Assembly: GCA_000444245.1 (NCBI GenBank)
Contig: ATSW01001623.1
Coordinates: 1-24,945, forward strand
Length of the DNA: 24,945 nucleotides
Source of the DNA: Botryllus schlosseri
Taxonomy: Eukaryota; Chordata; Ascidiacea; Stolidobranchia; Styelidae
Direction: 5' to 3'
Part shown: in pieces, positions 18,201-24,945 of the stretch
Layout of the letters: each line of letters opens with the position of its first letter
Numbering within the stretch: position 1 is the stretch's first letter
Translations under genes and position numbers: made by a program
The notes under the pieces: model-generated
The model's database searches: none
Told to the model about the DNA's origin: nothing
What the model saw: the letters and a program-made list of their open reading frames with translations, nothing else

Positions 18201-20040
18201 ACCTTGATAAGATACCGCCCGACCTAATCGCGTCGTAACTCAGGCAATTCTCATCGGATAAACTCGGGGTTAGGTGGATATCAATCGCGCTATCTTTGTA
18301 TGTTCAATCTGATGGATCGTTTTCAAAACAAATAGCAGAGCTCCGGATTATGATTAACCCTATCGATAATGCTGCCGGCATTTTCTCCACGTTTTAATTA
18401 GCATCTATAAATACCGCTCGCAGCTGACATTGTCGAATACATTCCGCTTTAGTCATACGATTTTGCGCCAACGTATTCTTGATATACGCGTATGCGGTTT
18501 GCTAATCGTGTACATTGTGAATGCATCGGTGAAAAATAAGTGTATATGTCAGGTTCCCGCCGTAATGGACATCACGCGGGCGAAAAGAATCAAAAATACA
18601 GTTTTTGCTTACAGTGTAGGCTCGTGATAGCCATACTTCATAGGAAACGCAAAATTACGAGCTCTTACCTTGCATCCATTGACCAGACTACCACTGTAAA
18701 GTCGCGATAGTTTACGCTACAGTGGGCACTCCACAGACAGTACTGGTGTGTGAATGAGTATAGTTCTAACTTCCAGGATTATCTAATTTTCAAAATACCA
18801 GCGATTTTTCATGATAACATCGTAAATATTTCTTATTGCAGACGACTGGGCTACCGGTACTATCGACAGGCCGCCTCGCAGCGAAAACAGCGACGCACCC
18901 TTTATGACGTCACCGTACCGTTGTCCGTCGGGTACGCAGTCGTGCGTGCCGACCTGCAGTGATGCGACAATGTCGAAGATATCGCAGATAACGCATCCTA
19001 TACCAGTCTCCATCAACACTTCGTATATCTTATCGCATCAAACGGAAGATAAAGGTAAATTGAGTTTTAATTCTTAGTGGTCGTAAGCAGAGGTGTTCAG
19101 AAACGAATTTCTAATACTTTGTCAGAGTATCCTGTAGGTTTTGCCGGCTTAATGTATATATCGTAATACATATTTGGTAGAAAAATTAAAATAAAACAAT
19201 GGACAGAACCGAAGCTAAGAAATATGAAGCGGATAAATTAGCAAAACCTGTAGCAGAGTATCGTATATTTACGTTCCGCTTCTATTTGCAGACGACGAAA
19301 TGGCGATGGACAGCGACACGCCCTCGGTCTCCGAGCAAGTCGAAGTAGCCTCCGTCAACGAACTCGAATCCGAACCTGTCGAATCGGAAGTGATACACTG
19401 CGAGGAATATCTCAACGTGGGCCCCGAGAGCCCGGAAATTATCGTGGACCCCGCCACTGTGACGACGTACACGGACTTGTCTGACAGTCAAGACAGGGTG
19501 CACCAAGTGTCCTGTCCGTTACCCCGTAAAAAACGACCCCTTCCCAAAGAATATTTGGAGTCAAACTCTATCGACGATTCCAAAAGGACAAGGTTACAAA
19601 ACGACACTGTTACGTCATCTTTTAGCGCGATTGTGACGTCATCCCCTTGTAGACTATTAAATACGACCACAGCGACTACAGTGACCCAGTCTACGGCGTT
19701 GTCTTGCGCGAGAGCACCCACGAACGGAAACAACTCGCAATCTACGCAAGTCACGTCGACCGCTACATCTAGCGTGTGTAGTTTCGCGGTGTCATCAACA
19801 GCGACAGCAAGCGTTAGTACGGCGATTTCGTCGTCCGCCGCTGTAAACGCAGACTCTAAAGTTGTGGTCGAATTGATGAACAAGTCAGCTTGGAGTTGGT
19901 CTCTGCCTGCCACATGTACGCAGCCCAAGCTTTCCCAGTGTCTCATGGACGGGGTGTACTGCTCTCAACTGGTAGAAGCCGCCAATTTACGAGACAGTAG
20001 CGTACACGCCATGACTTTGAAGAACTTAGTGGCGGTTTGA
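14980..20040 (+). CDS. IER2/IER5-family immediate-early response protein, 3 exons, 420 aa
   Basis: Joined exons 14980-15280, 18842-19054 and 19292-20040 give 1263 nt, stop included, with phase 1 at both junctions. IER2/IER5 proteins are short-lived, stimulus-induced nuclear regulators; IER5 recruits PP2A to substrates including HSF1. The N-terminus MDVELQRLICVSVEKMT, a short insert, then KGLDLRKALLVAHVLQDM and AYIADD follows the IER signature (M-[ED] start, RI-x-x-[SV], K, GL-L-K-LLV-VLR-AR-Y). Later come a variable middle, an acidic stretch, basic nuclear-localisation clusters RKKRPLPK (about 250-257) and KRTR (about 269-272), a Ser/Thr-rich region (about 277-359) and an end in KNLVAV, recalling the AIVAF end of vertebrate IERs. 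The ATG at 14980 has A at -3 and G at +4; the ATG at 14992 (residue 5) aligns with the family start and is an alternative. Vertebrate IER2 and IER5 are intronless, so the introns are notable. Family call is firm by motif, paralog is not. Confidence 0.75.
15430..15655 (+). repeat. Repeat A copy 5 with left arm of repeat B, in intron 1
   Basis: AATAATTTCATCAATACA, ACACATTGCGATACAATGAT and further on AAATAAACCCGGATATTGTC then AGCTGACACTCGTCAG (15579-15620) match copies at 5500 and 13836. An inverted arm lies 2 kb away at 17575-17660. Confidence 0.5.
16388..16690 (+). repeat. SINE-like unit (tRNA A box plus repeat C body)
   Basis: TAGCTCAGTGGGTTA at 16423 is a typical tRNA A box. GGGTAGAAATC about 30 bases later is a decayed B box. 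About 110 bases on, the body has CCACCTCGCATCCATTGACT then ACCGTCGTAAAGTCGC, which recurs at 18655-18705. That fits a full-length SINE here and a 5'-truncated copy there; whether head and body belong together is inferred. Confidence 0.45.
17575..17660 (-). repeat. Repeat B arm, inverted, in intron 1
   Basis: In reverse complement it reads AAATAAACCCGAATATTTTC, GGCTGACATTCGTCAAGGGT and AATCGTCAGCAACTAGAAG, matching 13836-13885 closely and 15579-15620 more loosely. With the 15579 arm it could mark the ends of one larger element inside the intron. Confidence 0.5.
18060..18445 (+). promoter_or_regulatory. Candidate intronic enhancer and alternative promoter
   Basis: Non-repeat, GC-richer block with a RUNX-type site (TGACCACA near 18083), an ACGTCA half CRE near 18189 and at least five GATA-type motifs (TTATCCGATA, TTGATAAGATA, CGGATAA, GCTATCTT, ATCGATAA). 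It ends in TATAAATA at 18406-18413. A start site about 30 bp on would lie near 18436-18441, about 400 bp before exon 2. Inferred from motif content only. Confidence 0.35.
18640..18750 (+). repeat. Repeat C, second copy (probable 5'-truncated SINE)
   Basis: GCAAAATTACGAGC, CCTTGCATCCATTGACCAGA and CCACTGTAAAGTCGCGA match 16530-16600. No A box lies upstream. It is 90 bp before exon 2 of the IER-like gene. Confidence 0.5.
18842..19054 (+). CDS. IER-like gene, exon 2 (213 nt, frame-neutral)
   Basis: Acceptor TTTCTTATTGCAG|ACGAC, donor GATAAAG|GTAAAT. Open through all 71 codons in the phase set by exon 1 and closing in the phase exon 3 needs. Encodes residues 101-171, with DDWATGTIDRPPRSENSDAP, a cysteine-containing SPYRCPSGTQSCVPTC and an Ile/Ser-rich end. 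No domain is recognised; it corresponds to the variable middle of IER proteins. Because 213 is a multiple of 3 it could be a cassette exon. Confidence 0.65.
19055..19291 (+). other. Intron 2 of the IER-like gene (237 bp)
   Basis: GTAAATTG to CGCTTCTATTTGCAG. The donor repeats the GTAAAT of intron 1, and both introns end in TTGCAG|ACGAC. Confidence 0.65.
19292..20040 (+). CDS. IER-like gene, exon 3 (C-terminal region)
   Basis: Encodes residues 172-420 and the stop TGA at 20038-20040. Begins DDEMAMDSD, then an acidic stretch with repeated VE/SE pairs, PLPRKKRPLPKEYL and DSKRTR (candidate bipartite nuclear-localisation signal), a Ser/Thr-rich segment and SAWSWSLPATC to CLMDGVYC. Codons often end in C or G, unlike the AT-rich surroundings. 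Long open frames on the minus strand here are shadows. Even without exon 2, exon 1 joins exon 3 in frame (349 aa). Confidence 0.72.
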
Positions 20041-20457
20041 GTCTGCAAACCTGGTTCAATATGGTCTTTACTACTGTGCTTCTGTCCGTAAATACTAGGA
20101 GTGACGAGCGTGTCGTCCGCGACGGTTGTGACGTGATAGTCGATGTGTGGGTCGTGTACCGTTACGATAGTTCTGTGGAACTTGATCAGTCGAAGAGCTG
20201 CTAGCTTGTATTAGCGAATTGTGACGTCACGTATGGTTATTTTGGGGGCTTTGTCGAGTGTCTCCCGCGAAAACATGTTTCTTTCTTGTTTAATGCTTCT
20301 TGAAAATGTGCAATTTTTTCTCGTTTTACGTCGATTCTTCGTTTTTTGTTTCTTCGCGCGTTCATCACTGGTGGTTTTGCTTATGATTTCTTTTGGAAAC
20401 TTTGAAACCCTTCTTTTTTCGCGAATTCTAGCTACTTTTTTGGTCTTGTGAATTAAA
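20041..20457 (+). terminator. 3' UTR and poly(A) signal of the IER-like gene
   Basis: ATTAAA at 20452-20457, the commonest variant signal, is followed by a G/T-rich stretch (GCTTGTGCTTCTGTTG) about 30 bases on, as expected near a cleavage site. The UTR has a strongly U-rich segment (20280-20360) but no ATTTA element. TGACGTCA lies at 20222-20229. Confidence 0.45.
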
Positions 20458-20818
20458 TTCTGCACTCAGAGATTCGAATCAAGTCGCTTGTGCTTCTGTT
20501 GTCGCCGGATGTTCAATTTAAGATGGTAGATGAACAGGTTGCAGTCAAGGGGATAGTTATAAGTTCAGCTTGAATGGTGTAAGATCCCAGTGAACGGACA
20601 TACAGTTAGTGGTAGTCAGTAACGGAGTACTAAAGCAGTTTTTGCCTGCCACGCTTAGTCAAGTGGGTATGTTTGCGTCATCACACGCCAAATCGGCGCG
20701 TAATACCCGTGGCGTGATAAATTGCGGGTAGATATTGCCATCTAGCGGATGGCGTGTCTCCGAGTTCCAGAAAGCTGCCCTGGTTGTCACACTTGGACAA
20801 CCAGATAATTCTAGTTGT
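20458..20818. other. Intergenic sequence with a weak family D trace
   Basis: AGTGGTAGTCAGTAACGGAG followed by TACT near 20609-20632 resembles the Tol2-like terminus but lacks the rest. No exon was recognised. Confidence 0.3.
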
Positions 20819-22073
20819 CTATAATTCTCAACCTTTTGAGCTAACGGACCGGCAAAACTTCCAAGCAAGTGTTGCGGACCGTTGAACATCAAATCAAAAT
20901 TACACATGAAGTTAACTACTAAAAGTTATGCAGATTACTACAGCATAAAGTCCCCCATTTCATAGCTAGGGTCTCAAAGGGACCTGGTTGTCCATACAAC
21001 AAATCGCTGCTGAAGAGATTCGGTGCCAGTGCCCTAAACATAAAAGATATGCGGAAACTAGAAATAGCCTAGTTTATCTATCAGCTCCATTGTGGTCATT
21101 GCCCCGAATATTTCAATGACTTCGTTACCTCGGAATCAGAAGCGCACAATTATCATATGATCGACAGAAAAGATCATCGCTCTATCAAATATGCCGCACC
21201 TGGCGTGTGAAACAGTATCCCACCGGCTATCCGACAGTCGACGAGCATGTCCACATCAAGCCGAAGTAGAAGCAATTACCGGATCACGACCTGACCTATC
21301 GATCTCGCCTTCCATGATATGCCACCTCATTCTGTCGCTTGCTTTTTGTATTATCTTATTTTCCTTTTCATTTAGTGTGCATGTCTCCTCTTTAGATCGC
21401 TTAAAGGCCAAGGTGGGTGACTGATTTCAATGACTACTCCAAGTGATTTCGACACCTTCCTATCTTTTCATTGTATCGCAATATTTGTGGTGTAGGCTAT
21501 CGAACTGATAAAAATTTCTGATGAGCCGATCCGAACCGAGTTAAATATAATATTGCAAACTTCCTTTAATTCTGCCTTCATGTTATTAGATATTTATACG
21601 ATACGGGGTTTAATTCAAATTTCTACAGGGAAAAACGCCCGACGTCCTGTTAAAAGACCACTAACTGATAATGTTCGACATCGTTTAAAAGAACTTCAAC
21701 TTTGCTGTCTTCCATATCCTCGATTATACTGCCGAGTGGCACTTGATTGCACTGCTGGAATTTAACGAAATCTCCGTAGCTTTCACATATAGCTTGTCCG
21801 AAACAACCTTTGAGTAGCTTTTACAAGGCTTGCACCATTGAGAAGTGCCCAATGTAGGCCATGAACACTTTATTACGGCAACACGCAGAAAATACGTTCG
21901 ACACTGCTATATCGGCTTAAATTTTGATGTTTCATTTCTATATTTAATGGACAGATGTGCAGCTTCTTGCATTTTGTAATTTAGATAACATAACATTCTA
22001 ATATCTTGGCGGAACGGCTGGAAACTTGCCACGGACCGGCACCGGTCCGCGAACATGCGATTAAGAACCACTG
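20819..22073 (+). mobile_element. Charlie-like hAT region (paired decayed ends)
   Basis: The left end CTATAATTCTCAACCTTTTG, then AGCTAACGGACCGG, and the right end, in reverse complement CAGTGGTTCTTAATCGCATG then TTCGCGGACCGG, are both of the CAGTGGTTCTCAACC hAT class. Subterminal ACATCAAA...AATT blocks are also inverted. No 8-bp duplication was found, so these could be two elements. An inverted repeat A copy lies inside. A short protein-like frame (GKNARRPVKRPLTDN, about 21630-21690) has no assigned family. Confidence 0.45.
21330..21505 (-). repeat. Dispersed repeat A, copy 6, inverted
   Basis: TTTTCATTTAGTGTGCATGT, AAGGCCAAGGTGGGTGACTG, ATTTCGACACCTTCCTATCT and TTTTCATTGTATCGCAATAT with TTGTGGTGT are the reverse complement of the 5510-5650 blocks in reverse order. 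It is nested in the Charlie-like region. Confidence 0.6.
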
Positions 22074-23265
22074 AATATGACGAATTACAGCGAAATGCCG
22101 GTGATGCAATTATAATTTAATTTGTGAAGTGTTTCAATTGTCTATGCCTAGTTCTAATCATATTTCCTGAAAAAACTCTACAGAAGAACTGTATAGTGCG
22201 AAACGAGCCAAGATTCAAGCTTGGTGCACAGACATTTCCCATTCTTATAGATATGATAATGACCCGGATTTCCTACATTCTGTAATTCTTGCACATTCGG
22301 AATATAATTCAATTTCGCATCGTTGCGAATTCGGTAATTCTATTTCTAATCTAGTTTGGGAGACCTAAAAATGTGCTAATCATCCAACTCTGAGTTCGGG
22401 TTGTATTAACGAATCGAACACATTGGAAATCCACTCTATTAGGTTCGTATGGGGATCAGCACTGTATATAAGTATGTGACTATGCTGTCATGGTCGAATT
22501 ACATGGCACACATACATCGCTCGCATGACGAACCACGAATGTGGGGCAGTATTTCGCCAAGCAGATTTGACTGAATGGAAAATAGTCCGAGCTCGTAATC
22601 AGGGACGAATGAATGAATTCATAAATGACTTATAATCTAGAATAGGCTACCGTGTCCAGACCCTTGTCCTTTTCGCGACCAGCTCATTCATTGCAATAAT
22701 AGAGTTTTACAGCGATTCACATAAACTTCTCTTGGTTCTCATCCTCAACATACTGAAGCGAGCGACGGACTTCACCAACTCTGAGCGTAGATCTGTCGAT
22801 GTGGGCCCGACCTAACTACCAGAAAGGCCGACAATGCGCTGCTGTGTGTTTCAGTCACAAGTCACAACACAAACTCAATTAGACGTAGACAGAGATGAAG
22901 ACTACCACGCACAAATGTACAACTCCGGTGATAAACTGAATACAGAAATCTATTGAAATTGAAGAGGGTTCGGAAGCCTAATAGAATTGAAAGCTTTGAC
23001 CACTGTGATAAAATCCAGCTCCATGGCGCTATCTGACGGTAACTTCTAATGAAAGTATTTCTACTATGCTGCGACAACAATGGAAGTAAATTCGAACACC
23101 GGTCCGTACAAAAGTTTATACACTGGAGGTTTATCTGGAGTCATCCTCATCGGTGACCTGAATGCGTAAGCTATAGCAGTGCTTCTAAAGGTCCAGACAT
23201 ATTAAAGTGAGTGCATTCGGTAGATTGTTTTCATTCAAGCTGTGATGTATATGATCTTCTGAGTA
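22074..23265. other. Unassigned sequence
   Basis: No exon, repeat family or RNA gene was recognised. A minus-strand frame at 22862-23080 has no domain and poor protein character. Confidence 0.35.
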
Positions 23266-23622
23266 ATGTCATGGATCTGTTTGAAAATTACCGAGAAAAT
23301 TTGGGAATGCTTTGAAAATCGTTTCATGAACATTTCAGCATCGCCCTATCTGTGCATTGCGTCGTGTGTATCGCATTGTACATTGTGTCTCGAGCAGGTG
23401 AGAATAATGAATAAAAGCCCGCTGACTTACTGTTCGTTCGACCTCACGTATAATACCACATTGATTCGAATACCTCCCTATATTAGACATATCATGTTTT
23501 CAACACCCAAAAAGAGGATCTATTTTGCCGCCAAGGAAGACGAAAGTAGAGTTGTTACGTTTGAGTTGGATGATGCTTTACGTTTCCTTGGTAGATGCAG
23601 TGACGAGTTACAAAAACTATAG
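23266..23622 (+). CDS. Hypothetical protein ORF, possible exon(s)
   Basis: ATG-started frame of 118 codons. The C-terminal half (IPPYIRHIMFSTPKKRIYFA, then KEDESRVVTFELDD and LGRCSDEL) has good protein character: alternating hydrophobic strands and charged loops, as in a beta-rich domain. A strong donor CAG|GTGAGA lies at 23397/23398 after 44 codons, so the first part might be an exon spliced elsewhere and the rest coincidental, or the reverse. No poly(A) signal follows closely. Family not recognised. Confidence 0.3.
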   Translation: MSWICLKITEKIWECFENRFMNISASPYLCIASCVSHCTLCLEQVRIMNKSPLTYCSFDLTYNTTLIRIPPYIRHIMFSTPKKRIYFAAKEDESRVVTFELDDALRFLGRCSDELQKL

Positions 23623-23645
23623 GCATAGAAAAATGGTTGCGAACA

Positions 23646-23676
23646 CAACCACGAAACAAAAAATCGTCCGTGGTTG
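23646..23676. repeat. Small perfect inverted repeat
   Basis: Arms CAACCACG (23646-23653) and CGTGGTTG (23669-23676) around a 15-nt loop, just after the hypothetical ORF. No known RNA element was recognised. Confidence 0.4.
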
Positions 23677-23909
23677 ATTTGCGGTTCCCTTAACGTTTGC
23701 CAATCAAGAATGATCATTTTTAACATTAACGAATTATCGCTTAATTTAAATTATATACAACCGCCAAGACGCTCGGAACCGATCCAACCAACATGCCTGT
23801 CAAGTTCGAACTTGCGCCAGATTACTGCATGTTAATAGGCTCGGATGTTAGAGAGAACTTCGAATAATGTTTGCAATAACAATCGAGAAGTAGAGCTATA
23901 GTAATGAAA

Positions 23910-23915
23910 TTTATT
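23910..23915 (-). terminator. Poly(A) signal AATAAA, minus strand
   Basis: TTTATT on plus, about 112 bases past the stop of the candidate minus-strand exon at 24028-24228. It strengthens that exon only modestly, since AATAAA is frequent in AT-rich DNA. Confidence 0.25.
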
Positions 23916-24027
23916 GGCAAACCTCTTTGAAACCAGCAATTCAGCATGTTTCAGGGATACAGTGATTTTCTGGAAATGAATACAGCGTATCGTCTAACAG
24001 AATTGTTGAAAGAATAGGCAACTATTA

Positions 24028-24228
24028 CTAAATGTGTAAAATAGACGGCAATTCAGCATGTTTGGGCGTCCTCGGAGTACCATTCACTTTTCGGGGAGAA
24101 AAGAGGACAAATCCCAACTGTATAGATCTCAAATCAATTATGTATGCGTTGGTTGTCTTGGATACACTGTCTGGTAATACATCTACGTTGATATGACGGG
24201 TAGATTTGAAACGTTGTCCAGTGTCCAC
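24028..24228 (-). CDS. Candidate minus-strand terminal exon
   Basis: Opens straight after AATACTTAG (acceptor-like, with an in-frame stop just upstream) and runs 66 codons. The product begins VDTGQRFKSTRHINVDVLPD and later IDLRSIQLGFVLFSPRK, which reads as protein-like. It lies downstream of the membrane-protein exon's poly(A) signal, so it would be either an alternative last exon of that gene or part of another gene. It has no domain I recognise. Confidence 0.25.
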   Translation of the reverse strand: MDTGQRFKSTRHINVDVLPDSVSKTTNAYIIDLRSIQLGFVLFSPRKVNGTPRTPKHAELPSILHI

Positions 24229-24280
24229 CTAAGTATTACAAAGCCCCATCGAGCACCCAACATATATATAATTTAATATA

Positions 24281-24286
24281 TTTATT
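24281..24286 (-). terminator. Poly(A) signal AATAAA of the membrane-protein gene
   Basis: TTTATT on plus, 368 bases after the stop at 24654. The intervening minus-strand sequence is a plausible AT-rich 3' UTR with no further exon seen. Confidence 0.4.
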
Positions 24287-24653
24287 ATTTGAAATCAACA
24301 GCAAAGAGAATTGCAAAATAAGTCTACACACGAATCAGGCGTACCCGCAATTATCCGAATCAATAGGCCTCATTCCGCAAAGTTCAACATTTCATATCAG
24401 TCAACAGCACTCAATATTTGATCATGTCATCATGCGTATGCCTATTAGTTGAGATTTTGATCTGATACCCCTGCAATATAACATGATTGGAAAATTGAAT
24501 AGCTTTGATAACTGAATTAAAGCGGTGATGATGTCTATAGTCTTTTCAATTTATATTGCCCATAGCTTGACACCAATACCGCCATTATCTGTTCCGACTG
24601 ACATCGAAAAGGAATTAAAACCAAACACATTTCACAGGGACTAGGCACAATAT

Positions 24654-24924
24654 CTATTCGTCCACAATCGAATCCACAGTAACCGGATCCGGTATCACAA
24701 CATGTTCTCCTTCGTTACGCAGCGTTTCTTTTGCGTCGTCAGACCTCCTTCTGCAATGCACGTACGCTGCCACGGCTACTCCCAGCAGCACGAGAGATAC
24801 CATGATAATGACTCCCACGGAAACGAGCAGAGCTGTTCTCGAGTTTAGATCTGGGCAATATACAGGTGGACTCAATTTAAATCGGACTCTAACGATGTAG
24901 ATACTATGCATGGGGTCCCTAAAG
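24654..24924 (-). CDS. Last exon of a type I single-pass membrane protein (gene continues past the window)
   Basis: Acceptor TTCTATTCTGTAG gives the exon start at 24924 (phase 2); the frame is also open to the window edge. The product has a short extracellular stalk with one cysteine (SPPVYCPDLNSR), a transmembrane helix (ALLVSVGVIIMVSLVLLGVA through YV), a basic stop-transfer HCRRR and an acidic tail of about 29 residues ending VDSIVDE, with stop TAG at 24654-24656. No ITAM, NPxY or PDZ-binding end is evident in the tail. The ectodomain lies to the right of the window, so the family cannot be named. A second acceptor, TTGCCCAG, near the codon for Asp in CPDL is an alternative start. Confidence 0.55.
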
Positions 24925-24945
24925 CTACAGAATAGAATTAGGCAT

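Larger units (their letters stand above)
15281..18841 (+). other. Intron 1 of the IER-like gene (3561 bp)
   Basis: It runs from GTAAAT to TTTCTTATTGCAG. It contains repeat A and B pieces, a SINE, two copies of repeat C, a CRE palindrome at 16691-16698 and a GATA-rich block with a TATAAATA box. Its size is largely explained by insertions. Confidence 0.7.

Noticed and set aside
19199-19348. ATG-started frame at the end of intron 2 (MDRTEAKKYEADKLAKPVAE...)
   Set aside because: It overlaps exon 3 out of frame and ends quickly; the splice model explains the region better.
19282-19946. Long minus-strand open frames (up to 152 codons) opposite exon 3 of the IER-like gene
   Set aside because: They mirror the codon bias of the plus-strand exon; no start, splice or poly(A) context supports an antisense gene.
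1-24945. Retroviral, LTR-type or other capsid-bearing element
   Set aside because: No reverse transcriptase, integrase, protease or capsid motif and no paired long terminal repeats were recognised; the mobile DNA seen is DNA-transposon and SINE type.
1-24945. CRISPR array, bacterial operon or phage-like system
   Set aside because: No regularly spaced repeats or ribosome-binding-site-led gene strings; spliced genes and AATAAA signals indicate an animal genome.

Overview
This is a gene-poor, repeat-rich window from an animal nuclear genome. The evidence is spliced genes with GT/AG introns and AATAAA signals, tRNA-derived SINEs, and several layers of old cut-and-paste DNA transposons. The gene content (an IER2/IER5-family immediate-early gene, a Mis18/Yippee-domain gene, a CUB-like secreted fragment, a type I membrane protein) fits an invertebrate, perhaps a deuterostome. 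I cannot name the species. No bacterial-style operon, CRISPR array or rRNA gene is seen, and nothing retroviral was recognised.

Layout. At the left edge, a minus-strand exon (504-787) encodes most of a Mis18/Yippee zinc-binding domain and carries a one-base slip at a T10 homopolymer. From 1.5 to 6.9 kb the sequence is almost all repeats: a Tol2-like hAT element (2196-4393) holding a complete 844-bp hAT element with target duplications (3065-3908), a dispersed repeat called A here, and a minus-strand SINE. At 6906-7539 lie the last two exons of a minus-strand gene with a weakly CUB-like product and its poly(A) signal. From 8 to 14 kb there are more Tol2-like fragments, repeat A copies, a Charlie/SPIN-like hAT end with a 20-bp palindrome, a 113-bp tandem duplication, a tRNA-derived SINE and a foldback hairpin.

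The best-supported gene is on the plus strand at 14980-20040. Three exons with matching phases (301, 213 and 749 nt) join into a 420-residue IER2/IER5-like nuclear protein. Its upstream region has a GC box, an inverted CCAAT box, ETS-type sites, TATA-like boxes and a perfect three-unit heat-shock element. Intron 1 (3.56 kb) carries repeats, a SINE and a GATA-rich block ending in a TATAAATA box that may be an enhancer or alternative promoter. Full CRE palindromes (TGACGTCA) are over-represented across the locus. A poly(A) signal lies at 20452-20457.

To the right, 20.8-22.1 kb is bounded by Charlie-like hAT ends. A protein-like ORF of unknown identity lies at 23266-23622. The last exon of a minus-strand single-pass membrane protein occupies 24654-24924, with its poly(A) signal at 24281, and a second possible terminal exon lies beyond it at 24028-24228. 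The genes are not obviously co-functional.
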